From the NCBI GenBank assembly GCA_030694465.1, contig JAUXYJ010000105.1:62001-126000 (forward strand): a DNA stretch of 64,000 nucleotides. Reading direction: 5' to 3'. Made by a program: the position numbers and the translations under genes. Positions 34,724 to 42,574 of the stretch are shown here, one piece after another (the first letter of the stretch is position 1; every line of letters starts with the position of its first letter). This DNA comes from Deltaproteobacteria bacterium. GTDB taxonomy: Bacteria; Myxococcota_A; Polyangia; Polyangiales; Ga0077539. Below the pieces are notes generated by a model. It was not told the DNA's origin. It did no database searches and saw only the letters and a program-made list of their open reading frames with translations.

Positions 34724-35731
34724 TCAGCCGCCGACTGCGACGTCCACAGGCACGCTCGCATCCACGGGTGAGCCAGCGTCCGCGGGTGAGCCAGCGTCCG
34801 CGGGTGCACCAGCTTCTGCGCCGCCATCACGGACGCCGCCATCGGTGGCAGCGCCACAAGCGATGTTCGGATCCATCGGGTCGTCGATCGTGCAAGCGCC
34901 CATGCCGTCGGTGCCTTCGCAGACGAGGCCGTTGGGGCAGCAACGGGTCGCGTCACACTGACGGAAAAGGCAGTAGCCGAGGTTGTCGCCGCTCATCGGT
35001 GCGAGCACCGAGAAGTCTGCAGGGCTATCTGGGCACTCGCGTGCGACTGCGAGATCGACGAGCGATCCGCAGACGCCCATGGTTCCGCCGGTGACGACGC
35101 GGAAACAGATTCCGCGGCAAGGGGACGCCGCGCCACGTGCGGGGATCACACAGGCCGAACCGTCTGCCAAGAGCGCGGGGTTCGAGCCCATGGCGCCACA
35201 CGAACCCGTGCGGGTGTTGCAGCGTTCACCCATCGCACACTGCGAGTCCGCGCTGCAAAACGCGAGACAGCCTGGAGCGTCGGGGCGGCCCATTGCATGG
35301 GATGCCCAGAGGCCCGAACACACGAAGCCGGGGCGACAGCCTGTGCTTGCGCCGACCATGCCGGTTGCGCGACACGCCTTGGTGCAGAACGAGTTCGCCT
35401 CGGCGCCGTCGCCAGAGGTCAAACAGGTCGCGCCAGTTCCGCCGCACTGCATCTGCTCGTTTGCTTGGCTCGCATTGTTGGTGCAGGTGCCCGAGCAAAA
35501 TCCGCCCGCGACAGCCGTCTCGCAGGTGAGGCCGTTGCAGGCCATGTCGTCAGCGCACTCGGCGCCAGCGCGCGAGGGCATCGCGACGCTCGCCTCGCGG
35601 GCGTCTGCCGCGACGGCGTCGGTCGGTGGCGTGACGACGTCGCCTGCATCGCCGGTGGGTGCAGGGGGGCTACAGTGAGCGAGGGCGACCGCGGTCACCA
35701 GTGCAGAAGCGGTCCGTAGAAATGTGCGCAT
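34724..35731 (-). CDS. Cys-rich lipoprotein, tandem paralog B
   Basis: A 335-residue lipoprotein (LAHCSPPAPTG). Its Cys-rich domain is a clear duplicate of paralog A (GLWASHAMGRPDAPGCL, then TRTGSCGA, SPCRGICFRVVTGG, DNLGYCLFRQC, CTIDDPMDPNIAC). The N-terminal spacer is short here, and the Asp/Ala/Pro-rich repeat lies at the C-terminus instead (three 18-bp DNA units at 34765-34818 encoding PADAGS-like repeats). The domain is therefore conserved while the spacer has moved. No enzymatic motif is visible; a structural or adhesive surface role is likely. Confidence 0.78.
   Translation of the reverse strand: MRTFLRTASALVTAVALAHCSPPAPTGDAGDVVTPPTDAVAADAREASVAMPSRAGAECADDMACNGLTCETAVAGGFCSGTCTNNASQANEQMQCGGTGATCLTSGDGAEANSFCTKACRATGMVGASTGCRPGFVCSGLWASHAMGRPDAPGCLAFCSADSQCAMGERCNTRTGSCGAMGSNPALLADGSACVIPARGAASPCRGICFRVVTGGTMGVCGSLVDLAVARECPDSPADFSVLAPMSGDNLGYCLFRQCDATRCCPNGLVCEGTDGMGACTIDDPMDPNIACGAATDGGVRDGGAEAGAPADAGSPADAGSPVDASVPVDVAVGG
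34765..34818. repeat. 18-bp tandem repeat in lipoprotein tail
   Basis: Two identical units of cgggtgagccagcgtccg (34765-34782 and 34783-34800) plus a diverged third to 34818. In frame, they encode Ala/Asp/Gly/Pro/Ser repeats; copy number may vary between strains. Confidence 0.8.
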
Positions 35732-35898
35732 GGGGTATCGACTCCTTGAGATTCGTAAGTGTTGCCAGAAAGAAATTGAAGGGATTTGAACTGCCCTCCC
35801 AGTTGCGGGAGGCGACGGGAAGACCCCTCACTGTACCGCTACAGGCCATCGCGTCGAGTGTGACGTGAAAGTCGTACATGGGTGGTCAACGAGGGTGT

Positions 35899-36528
35899 CT
35901 AGGCTCGCTTGCTCTCGACCCGACCAGAGACCGATTTCAAAGCGCGCTCGGCGGCCGCGGCGGCCTGCGCGATGTGCTCTTCTGAGCCAGAGAGATAGAG
36001 CCGACCAAATGCACCAAACGTGATCATTTCGAGCACACGGATGTCGGCAGCTTTCTCGGCTTCGTTGCACGCGAGCGCGGCGTATCCAGCAGGGAGAACT
36101 TCGAGCACGTAGAGCGTCTCGCCCTGTCGGATCATGTCGCCGTGACGCATGCGGTTAATCAACATGGCCTGATGCCCGTCGATCCCATGAATGATTTCGC
36201 TAGAAATAATAGACGGAGCGAGCCGATCGCTCTCTTGCAAACCCGCGCGCTGCAAGATCGCTTCGCCAGCTGCACGGACAGCGCCTTGGTCAAACGCATG
36301 CAGTTCAAGCAGCCCATAGGCTCGCTCGACGATTTGCATGCCTGGGTAGACGCTGGCGTGCTTGAGCGCTGCATCCGTGAGCGTATTGATCGCGATCCCA
36401 GGCGCGATCTCGACAAACAACGCAGCCATGCCGTCTAGCGGTTGAAAACCTGCTGAAACGGTCTGCAAAAAGCCAACGACTTGCGGTTGGAGCACGTCGA
36501 TGTAGCTAAACGTTCGGAGGCTGACCAC
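35899..36528 (-). CDS. Tandem-domain bacterial microcompartment (BMC-T-like) shell protein
   Basis: A 209-residue protein with two BMC-like folds in a row. Domain 1 (about 33-98) contains ALFVEIAPGIAINTLTDAAL and GLLELHAFDQGAVRAAGEAI. Domain 2 (about 135-200) contains TLYVLEVLPAGYAALACNEA and GAFGRLYLSGSEEHIAQAA. Both follow the BMC pattern of strand, A-x-x-A-a-D/K helix, strand, A-x-x-A-A helix. Such proteins form pseudohexameric trimers in microcompartment shells. No other shell protein or encapsulated enzyme is in the window. It ends a minus-strand series with a pseudo-receiver, a DUF4149-like protein and purF. The start is a GTG. The family call rests on pattern similarity only. Confidence 0.65.
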   Translation of the reverse strand: MVSLRTFSYIDVLQPQVVGFLQTVSAGFQPLDGMAALFVEIAPGIAINTLTDAALKHASVYPGMQIVERAYGLLELHAFDQGAVRAAGEAILQRAGLQESDRLAPSIISSEIIHGIDGHQAMLINRMRHGDMIRQGETLYVLEVLPAGYAALACNEAEKAADIRVLEMITFGAFGRLYLSGSEEHIAQAAAAAERALKSVSGRVESKRA

Positions 36529-36588
36529 GTGATGTGGCGCGGAGGCTAAACTTTTGTGCCAATCGCGTCAACACGCCTGCCGAAAAAC

Positions 36589-36978
36589 TCAGGCGATGCT
36601 CTGGGGCTCGCGAGGACCAAGCGCTGCCAACCAGACCCCAAGCGCACGTTCAAGCTTCGAACGAGTGACCGTGACGGTGGCGCGCGCGCGCCCCAAAGCC
36701 AGCAGCTCAGCGTCGACGTGAGGGGCGAAGCAAAGAACCGAAATCATCGGAAATTCACTCGTGAAATTCGCTAACAAGCTTGGGACATCGATCCGGGGAT
36801 CTTGCAGATCGGCGACCATCCCATCGACGCCCAGCGGGACGGTCAACGTGCCAGCGCCGAGCGCGAGAGACCTCGCCCCGTGTCGCTCGACAGCGGCTCG
36901 AATTTTCGCACGTTGTAGAAGGTCAGTGCACGCGATCGCCACCACGAGTGGGCGTTCGTTCATGGGTAATTGGCTCAC
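36589..36978 (-). CDS. Receiver-like (pseudo-response-regulator) protein
   Basis: A 129-residue single domain that reads like a CheY fold: first strand VVAIACTDLLQR, helix KIRAAVERHG, third strand with Asp in VADLQDP, fourth strand ISVLCFAPH. The acidic pair after strand 1 is missing (CT instead of DD), and the conserved Thr/Lys are not clear, so normal phosphorylation is doubtful. The GTG start overlaps the upstream membrane-protein stop (GTGA, 36975-36978). It sits between the DUF4149-like gene and the BMC-T-like gene and could regulate either. Confidence 0.6.
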   Translation of the reverse strand: MSQLPMNERPLVVAIACTDLLQRAKIRAAVERHGARSLALGAGTLTVPLGVDGMVADLQDPRIDVPSLLANFTSEFPMISVLCFAPHVDAELLALGRARATVTVTRSKLERALGVWLAALGPREPQSIA

Positions 36979-37478
36979 GAGACGCCTGGATCACGGGAGC
37001 GATTCTTGAGCGCGAGGGCGGCGATCGCGAGGGCGCTCAGGACCGCGAGCTTGCCCACGCTGCTGCTCGCGCGATGCATGCGGTCGAACGTTGCCCCCCG
37101 GGGGCCCACTCCGCGCTGGACACCCTCGCGATGGAGCGCGGCGATCCCGGGTGAGAGCACCGCAGCTTGAATCGCAACGGTCAGCGAAAACACTGCCACT
37201 AGCGCACTTCTGACGTGATTCAAGCGAGACTGCTTTGAGCCTGTCGTTTCGCTGCGTCGCCGCATGAGCGCAGCAAACTCGGCGAGCAGCGCCACAAGCG
37301 CGAGCGCACCGGCGACCCGGTCGAAGCGCCCAAAGATCGTGGTCATCAGGTCCGCAGCGGACGAGATCCCCGAGCGAAAAACCACGGGAGCGACGATCGC
37401 TCCGAGGGCCCCGATGGCGCCTGCGTAGAGCAGGGTCGATGCGACGACGATCAGGTCCAGCGCGAGCAGCAGCGTCAT
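36975..37478 (-). CDS. DUF4149-like integral membrane protein
   Basis: A 167-residue protein with about four transmembrane helices: LLLALDLIVVASTLLYAGAI, FDRVAGALALVALLAEFAAL, ALVAVFSLTVAIQAAVLS and GKLAVLSALAIAALAL. An acidic/His-containing loop (REGVQRGVGPRGATFDRMHR) is typical of DUF4149 proteins. Met at 37478 gives a clean first helix; 37499 is another in-frame start. It lies just downstream of purF on the same strand and is coupled to the pseudo-receiver gene. Function unknown. Confidence 0.72.
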   Translation of the reverse strand: MTLLLALDLIVVASTLLYAGAIGALGAIVAPVVFRSGISSAADLMTTIFGRFDRVAGALALVALLAEFAALMRRRSETTGSKQSRLNHVRSALVAVFSLTVAIQAAVLSPGIAALHREGVQRGVGPRGATFDRMHRASSSVGKLAVLSALAIAALALKNRSRDPGVS

Positions 37479-37511
37479 GTGGGCGCAACTGTGAGCCAAC
37501 GCGCGCCAAGG

Positions 37512-38969
37512 TCAAGCGTTGCGTGTGAGCCGCTCGACTGGAACAATCGAGATTGGATATTCGCCCGAAAAACACGCTTCGCAGAACCCGTCGCCGCGGA
37601 CTGGGTCATAACCGACCGCGCGACGGAGCCCCTCGATGGACAGGTACTCGAGCGAATCGCTCGTGATGTAACGGCTGATTTCGCTCGTCGTATGCGTCGC
37701 TGCGATGAGCTCTCGTCGGTTGGGTGTATCGATCCCGTAGAAGCATGGCCAGCGCGTCGGCGGTGAAGAGATCCGAAGATGCACTTCGCGTGCGCCTGCA
37801 TCGCGCAGCATTTTTACGATCTTTCGCGACGTAGTCCCTCGCACAATCGAGTCATCGACCACGACGACGCGCTTGCCCTCGAGCAGATCGCGCACGGGGC
37901 TGAGCTTGAGCCTCACGCCAAAGTGCCGAATCGACTGCTGGGGTTCGATGAAGGTCCGGCCGACGTAGTGCGAGCGAATGAGCCCCATTTGAAACGGGAT
38001 CCCGGATCGCTCGGCGAATCCCACCGCGGCCGGGACACCAGAGTCCGGGACCGCGATCACGACGTCTGCTTCGACGGGGCTCTGCTCTGCGAGCGCGTGG
38101 CCCATGGCGCGACGCGCTTGATAGACACTGCGGCCTTCGAGTCGTGAATCCGGCCGCGCGAAGTACACATACTCGAACACGCACATGCGCGGTGGCGCGG
38201 GAGCAAACGGCTTGAGTGACTCGACGCTCGATCGCGTAAAGACCAGCACTTCTCCTGGCTCGATCTCACGAACATACTCGGCCGTGATCAGCTCAAACGC
38301 GGTCGGTTCGCTCGCGATCACGTGCGCGCGATTGATGATTCCGAGGCACATGGGGCGGATGCCGTGTGGGTCCCGTGCGGCGATGAGCGTGTCGCCCGCG
38401 AGCACGAGCATGCTGTACGCACCCTCGATCTGTGAGAGCGCGTGCAGCACACGGTCTACGACCTTGTCTTGAGGCGCATGCGCGACGAGATGAAGCAAGA
38501 GCTCAGTGTCGGTCGTGGTCTGAAAAATCGCGCCACGTGCCTCGAGAATTCGTCGCAATTCTTCAGTGTTTGTGAAGTTTCCGTTGTGAGCGACCGAGAG
38601 AGACTGCCCGCGGACATCGACGGCAAACGGCTGTGCGTTGCGAAGATGCGATCCCCCCGCGGTCGAGTAGCGCACGTGTCCAATCGCGATGTCGCCGGGG
38701 AGCTGCGCGATCGTCGCAGGGTTAAATACGTCCTGCACCAGGCCCATGCCGCGGTGGACGTGGGTGGTCTCGCCGTCGACTGAGACAATTCCGGCGGACT
38801 CTTGCCCACGATGTTGGAGCGCGTGCAGGCCGAGGTAGCAGAGGTTTGTGGCCTCAAGGTGCGCGTAGACCGAGAAAATTCCGCACTCATCTCGGAAGTG
38901 ATCATCGAGGTCGTCGACTGCTGACTTAGAGTGAAGCGCGCCGCAGTTGTCGTGGATCACCAATGCCAT
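37512..38969 (-). CDS. purF: Amidophosphoribosyltransferase
   Basis: A 485-residue enzyme catalysing the first step of purine synthesis (PRPP + glutamine to phosphoribosylamine). The N-terminal nucleophile Cys29 (DECGIFSV) follows a propeptide removed by processing. Glutaminase motifs LHALQHRGQESAGI and GHVRYSTAGG are present, as is the PRPP-binding VVVVDDSIVRGTTSRKIV. Four cysteines in the places used by the B. subtilis-type [4Fe-4S] cluster are seen (RMCVFEYVYF, WPCFYGID, GFCEACFSGEYP), so this is the iron-sulfur, propeptide-bearing type. The gene is divergent from the pseudouridine synthase and heads a minus-strand series. Confidence 0.97.
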   Translation of the reverse strand: MALVIHDNCGALHSKSAVDDLDDHFRDECGIFSVYAHLEATNLCYLGLHALQHRGQESAGIVSVDGETTHVHRGMGLVQDVFNPATIAQLPGDIAIGHVRYSTAGGSHLRNAQPFAVDVRGQSLSVAHNGNFTNTEELRRILEARGAIFQTTTDTELLLHLVAHAPQDKVVDRVLHALSQIEGAYSMLVLAGDTLIAARDPHGIRPMCLGIINRAHVIASEPTAFELITAEYVREIEPGEVLVFTRSSVESLKPFAPAPPRMCVFEYVYFARPDSRLEGRSVYQARRAMGHALAEQSPVEADVVIAVPDSGVPAAVGFAERSGIPFQMGLIRSHYVGRTFIEPQQSIRHFGVRLKLSPVRDLLEGKRVVVVDDSIVRGTTSRKIVKMLRDAGAREVHLRISSPPTRWPCFYGIDTPNRRELIAATHTTSEISRYITSDSLEYLSIEGLRRAVGYDPVRGDGFCEACFSGEYPISIVPVERLTRNA

Positions 38970-39051
38970 AGTTGGGCTGGGCTACCACGTCCCGCGATCG
39001 TTCGTCACTTTGCTGACCAGCCGCGATCGCCGCGACGCTCCCAGACTCCCT

Positions 39052-39738
39052 ATGAACGACACTCTTCTCACTCCGGTTTTGCTCTATCAAGACTCCGACT
39101 TTTGCGTGATCGACAAGCCGTTCGGGATGACCACCACGCCCGATCGAGACAAGGCCTCGTTGGTTCAGTGGGCTGCTGACTCGCTGCGAATGAAGACATT
39201 GCATCCGCTCTCGCGCCTCGACTTCGAGGTCACCGGCGCGGTGCTCTTTGCAAAATCAGCGTACGCCATCGCCCACGCACACGACATCCGCGGCCGCCAA
39301 AACGACCGCGAGTACCACGCGCTGGTGCATCCCGCGCCGAGCGAAAACGCGCACTGGCGCTGGCCCATTGGCAAAGACAAGCGACGCCCCGAGCGTCGAT
39401 TGATCGGCGGGATCGATCCGCAAGATGCTCACACCGAGATGACCCTCGCAGAGACGCGAGGCGGCTTCGCATGGCTGCGCCTCACGCCACACACGGGTCG
39501 AACCCACCAGCTGCGATTGCACAGCGCACATGCTGGATGTCCTACGGTCGGAGATGTCGTCTACGGTGGTCTCAAGCGAGTCACGCTGCGCGACGGTCGC
39601 GTGATCGCAGCAGGGCGTGTGATGCTTCATGCCGCGAACACTGTGGTGCCCAATGGCCCTCGCGTAGAGGCACCGTGGCGAGAGGATATGCGTCTGTTTT
39701 GGGAGGCCCTCGCTTCGCTGTCACGGCCCACCGAGTGA
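39052..39738 (+). CDS. RluA-family pseudouridine synthase
   Basis: A 228-residue RNA-modifying enzyme. The N-terminal YQDSDFCVIDKPFGM, catalytic Asp region LSRLDFEVTGAVLFAKS (family HRLDxxTSG) and C-terminal LTPHTGRTHQLRLHSAHAG are all present. No S4 domain is seen, and the protein is short, closest to TruC/RluA-like members. ATG 39052 is chosen because the longer frame upstream overlaps the divergent purF start. The exact RNA target is not predictable. Confidence 0.92.
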   Translation: MNDTLLTPVLLYQDSDFCVIDKPFGMTTTPDRDKASLVQWAADSLRMKTLHPLSRLDFEVTGAVLFAKSAYAIAHAHDIRGRQNDREYHALVHPAPSENAHWRWPIGKDKRRPERRLIGGIDPQDAHTEMTLAETRGGFAWLRLTPHTGRTHQLRLHSAHAGCPTVGDVVYGGLKRVTLRDGRVIAAGRVMLHAANTVVPNGPRVEAPWREDMRLFWEALASLSRPTE

Positions 39739-39756
39739 GTGCCCGCAACGCGCAAC

Positions 39757-40782
39757 TCAGACCGGGCGAATCGCGCGCGTGGGCGAGGGCCCGCAGCGGT
39801 CCGATTCGGTCGAACCCGGAGGAGAAATCATCTTGGTGAGCTCTTCTTCGAGGATCTCGGCGATCTCGTCCTCGAGGCCCTCGATGCCAGCGACGGACCG
39901 CTCGATGTTGTGCTGGTACAAGAAGATTCGCTCAGCGATGGTGGTCCCATGACCAGAGGGCTGGGTCCCGTCGAGGATGGCGCAGGTCCTGGGGTCAATC
40001 CCGTCGGCCACGACCTCGATGCCAGGCACATCGGAGACCAGCAGAAGCATCTTTTGTAGCTCAATTTGCAACGTTGGCGTGAGCTTGTGCGCTGCGCGAT
40101 CGACCATCGCGCGAAAGGTCTCTCGTTCGACCGCCCACGGCGCGCGCGGATGCTGCATATCGAGCTCTCTGCACGTGAGAAACGCGATCGACGCGCCGGT
40201 GCGATCGTCGAGATCTTCGAGCGTCACGCCGAGGTAATAGAAGACGTCTGCGTGGGCTTCTTTGCTGCTCGCGCAGGTCTCGAGCAAAGGGAGCGCGTCC
40301 GCGGGGCGGTCCATCTCGACCATCGCGCGAGCGATGAGAAAGCGTTGACCGTCGTGCTCGTAGGGCGGAGGCGGGAGCGTCTGGAGAACCTTTGCGGCCT
40401 CGTGTTCGCGGCCTGATGCCAAATACGCGTCGAACTTGAGCAAGATCACGTCGATTAACAGATCGTCCGTGTCCGCCATTTCGAGCACCTGATCGCACAT
40501 CGCGATGGCCTCGTCGAACTGCTCCATCGGAAAAACAAGGACCTCTGCAGCGTCGAGATATGCCTCAATGAAACCCTCATCGATCGCGATCGCTTCTTGA
40601 AAGTGCTCGAGCGCTTCTTCGGCGTCGCCTTCGCGCTGCGCCACGCATCCCAAAAGGTGGATCGCTTCGGGCGACTGCTTATTCGCTTGCAAAGCACTCC
40701 GGGCGGCAGATCGCGCGCCCTTCAGCTCACCCTTGAGCAACAGGTCCCATCCACGCTCAAGGTGGGCTTCAAACTGATCCAT
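39757..40782 (-). CDS. TPR protein with degenerate zincin-like C-terminal domain
   Basis: A 341-residue cytoplasmic protein. Residues 1 to about 215 contain TPR units (HLLGCVAQREGDAEEALEHF, DVFYYLGVTLEDLDDRTGA). Residues about 235-325 resemble the small metal-binding zincin family PF06262 (VPGIEVVADGIDPRTCAIL, then ERIFLYQHNIERSV), but the position of the usual HExxH is EEELTKM in EILEEELTKMI, so the metal site is lost. It is probably a non-catalytic relative used for binding. ATG 40782 begins the TPR helix. It is convergent to the RluA-family gene and divergent from the MepA-like gene. Confidence 0.7.
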   Translation of the reverse strand: MDQFEAHLERGWDLLLKGELKGARSAARSALQANKQSPEAIHLLGCVAQREGDAEEALEHFQEAIAIDEGFIEAYLDAAEVLVFPMEQFDEAIAMCDQVLEMADTDDLLIDVILLKFDAYLASGREHEAAKVLQTLPPPPYEHDGQRFLIARAMVEMDRPADALPLLETCASSKEAHADVFYYLGVTLEDLDDRTGASIAFLTCRELDMQHPRAPWAVERETFRAMVDRAAHKLTPTLQIELQKMLLLVSDVPGIEVVADGIDPRTCAILDGTQPSGHGTTIAERIFLYQHNIERSVAGIEGLEDEIAEILEEELTKMISPPGSTESDRCGPSPTRAIRPV

Positions 40783-40991
40783 TGCCACGGCTCTTAGGAG
40801 CTCCCTTCGGTACACACGATCAAACTCTGCTCAGTGTTCAGCGAAAACGCTCGCGAATCCCAAACACCTGCGCAACATCGTACGCTCATTAAGCCCACGA
40901 TGCAGCACTCGCACTGGGTGCATACTTGCGAGCTCGCTCAGGATGCAAGCACAGTGTGGACACCGCTGTGTTCGCCCACGAATGCGCTCCC

Positions 40992-41969
40992 ATGTCGATC
41001 CCTGCGATCTCTGTCCCCTCGGTTCGCGCCCCAGTGGTTGACCCTGTGTCCGCAGCCAACCGATGGCTTGGCGCGCTGTGCTTGGCGAGCCTGATGGGGT
41101 GCGCGCCGTACTGGCCAGCGGCACGAAGAGCCAACGCCTCTGCTGGTGGACCGGCGTTCGGCGCGCTGTTGCGAGCAGTCGAAGTTCCTGAAAATTATCA
41201 GGGATTCACGGTCTTGCGTGGAGAGCGTGAGGGCGGTCAGCTCTTCACGACGGCGCGGATGCGCGACGCGGTGCTGCGCTCGGCCGCGACGGTGCGGCGA
41301 CTCGCGCCGGGGGGACTTGCGCTGCGGGCCGGAGACTTCTCAGCGCCCACGGGAGGGCGGATTTCACGGCACCGATCTCACCGCAATGGGAGGGATGTTG
41401 ACCTTCTATTTTACACGCTGGATGCACAGTCGGGGGCAAGCATTCTGGCGCCAGGGTTCGTCCGCTACGACGCTTCGGGGTTGTCGCGAGACGCTGCACA
41501 CGCGACGCGGTTTGATGTGACGCGCAACTGGCTCTTGGTCGAGAGCTTGGTGCAGGACTCGGACGCGGGGGTCGTGTGGATCTTCTGCTCCAACGCCCTT
41601 CGCGCCCTGATGCTTGGCTGGGCACAGACCCATCACCGAGACCCTCGCTGGATCGAACGTGCAGAGCGGGTGCTGCACCAGCCTGGGGACAGCGCACCCC
41701 ACGATGATCACTTTCATGTGCGAATTGCCTGCTCATCCGGCGAGCGGCTCTCAGGCTGTGTCGACGGTGGGCCGCTGGGTTGGTGGATGAGCGGGCTCGC
41801 CAAGCCCGATGCCGCTCCCCTCGATGACTCGCTGCTGGTAGATCAGACGGACCCTTGGCGGCCCACGGTTGTAGACGAGCCTGCAGAGCGTCCGAGACGA
41901 TCACACCACGGCCGGTCGCCTCATGGGCATGCGCGTCCTGCGCAAATTTCACGAGACCCAACGCAGTGA
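40992..41969 (+). CDS. Penicillin-insensitive murein endopeptidase, MepA-like
   Basis: A 325-residue lipoprotein (lipobox LMGC, LCLASLMGCAPYW) of the LAS metallopeptidase family that cleaves peptide cross-links in peptidoglycan. Zinc ligands are visible as SHRNGRDVDLLFY (His and Asp) and HDDHFHVR (HxH). The C-terminal ~50 residues are a Pro/His-rich tail. Its stop overlaps the next gene's GTG (GTGA, 41966-41969), so it heads a three-gene coupled operon of envelope proteins. Length is close to E. coli MepA plus the tail. Confidence 0.87.
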   Translation: MSIPAISVPSVRAPVVDPVSAANRWLGALCLASLMGCAPYWPAARRANASAGGPAFGALLRAVEVPENYQGFTVLRGEREGGQLFTTARMRDAVLRSAATVRRLAPGGLALRAGDFSAPTGGRISRHRSHRNGRDVDLLFYTLDAQSGASILAPGFVRYDASGLSRDAAHATRFDVTRNWLLVESLVQDSDAGVVWIFCSNALRALMLGWAQTHHRDPRWIERAERVLHQPGDSAPHDDHFHVRIACSSGERLSGCVDGGPLGWWMSGLAKPDAAPLDDSLLVDQTDPWRPTVVDEPAERPRRSHHGRSPHGHARPAQISRDPTQ

Positions 41970-42574
41970 ATCACCAGTCTTTTCTCAGTACAGTCACCCT
42001 AAGTTCGGTGCTCTCTTTGGGCTGTGGTGGCGCGACGATTCCGCGCGCGCAACACTGCCCAGCAGGCGACATGGTAGACGCGGTTCGCCTGACCGATGGC
42101 GCGGAGGAGGTGCTTATTACGCCGCCATGCCCATCCGAAGAGAGCCCTGTGATCGATCAGCCGATCGCTCTGCGGGCGCTCACCGAAGGGCTCCGTGTGC
42201 ATTTCACTGTGCGCGATCCCTCGTGGGTTCCAGGTCCGATGCGCGATGTGCGCTGTGACCGGTATGATCAAGGTGACCACCCCAGGCAGTGTCAGCGAGA
42301 TGTGGTGGTGCTCTATCCCAACACTGCGGTCCCAGGAGCGCCGACGATCGAGTTGGACGCAACGCCGCGACCAGGCGGGTTCGCGGTCGACCAAATCTTG
42401 CCCTGGTCACTGTGGAACCTCGAGCGTGGCCTTGATCGATTTCGACTACGAATTTCTCTGTTCAATCGTGGTCCCTCAGGCGTCGAAACCGAACTTCGGA
42501 TCTCGGTCATGGTGTTTCGGATTCATCCAGAGACGCCCAGCGAAAACGCAGACCGAAACCGAGGTCGATCATGA
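41966..42574 (+). CDS. Small lipoprotein of unknown function in MepA operon
   Basis: A 202-residue lipoprotein (lipobox LGCGG in SVLSLGCGG). The mature part is beta-rich with six cysteines, including CPAGDM and MRDVRCDRYD, and resembles no family I recognise. The GTG start overlaps the MepA-like stop and its own stop overlaps the next ATG (ATGA, 42571-42574), so the three genes are translationally coupled. A role near the cell wall is inferred from context only. Confidence 0.7.
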   Translation: MNHQSFLSTVTLSSVLSLGCGGATIPRAQHCPAGDMVDAVRLTDGAEEVLITPPCPSEESPVIDQPIALRALTEGLRVHFTVRDPSWVPGPMRDVRCDRYDQGDHPRQCQRDVVVLYPNTAVPGAPTIELDATPRPGGFAVDQILPWSLWNLERGLDRFRLRISLFNRGPSGVETELRISVMVFRIHPETPSENADRNRGRS

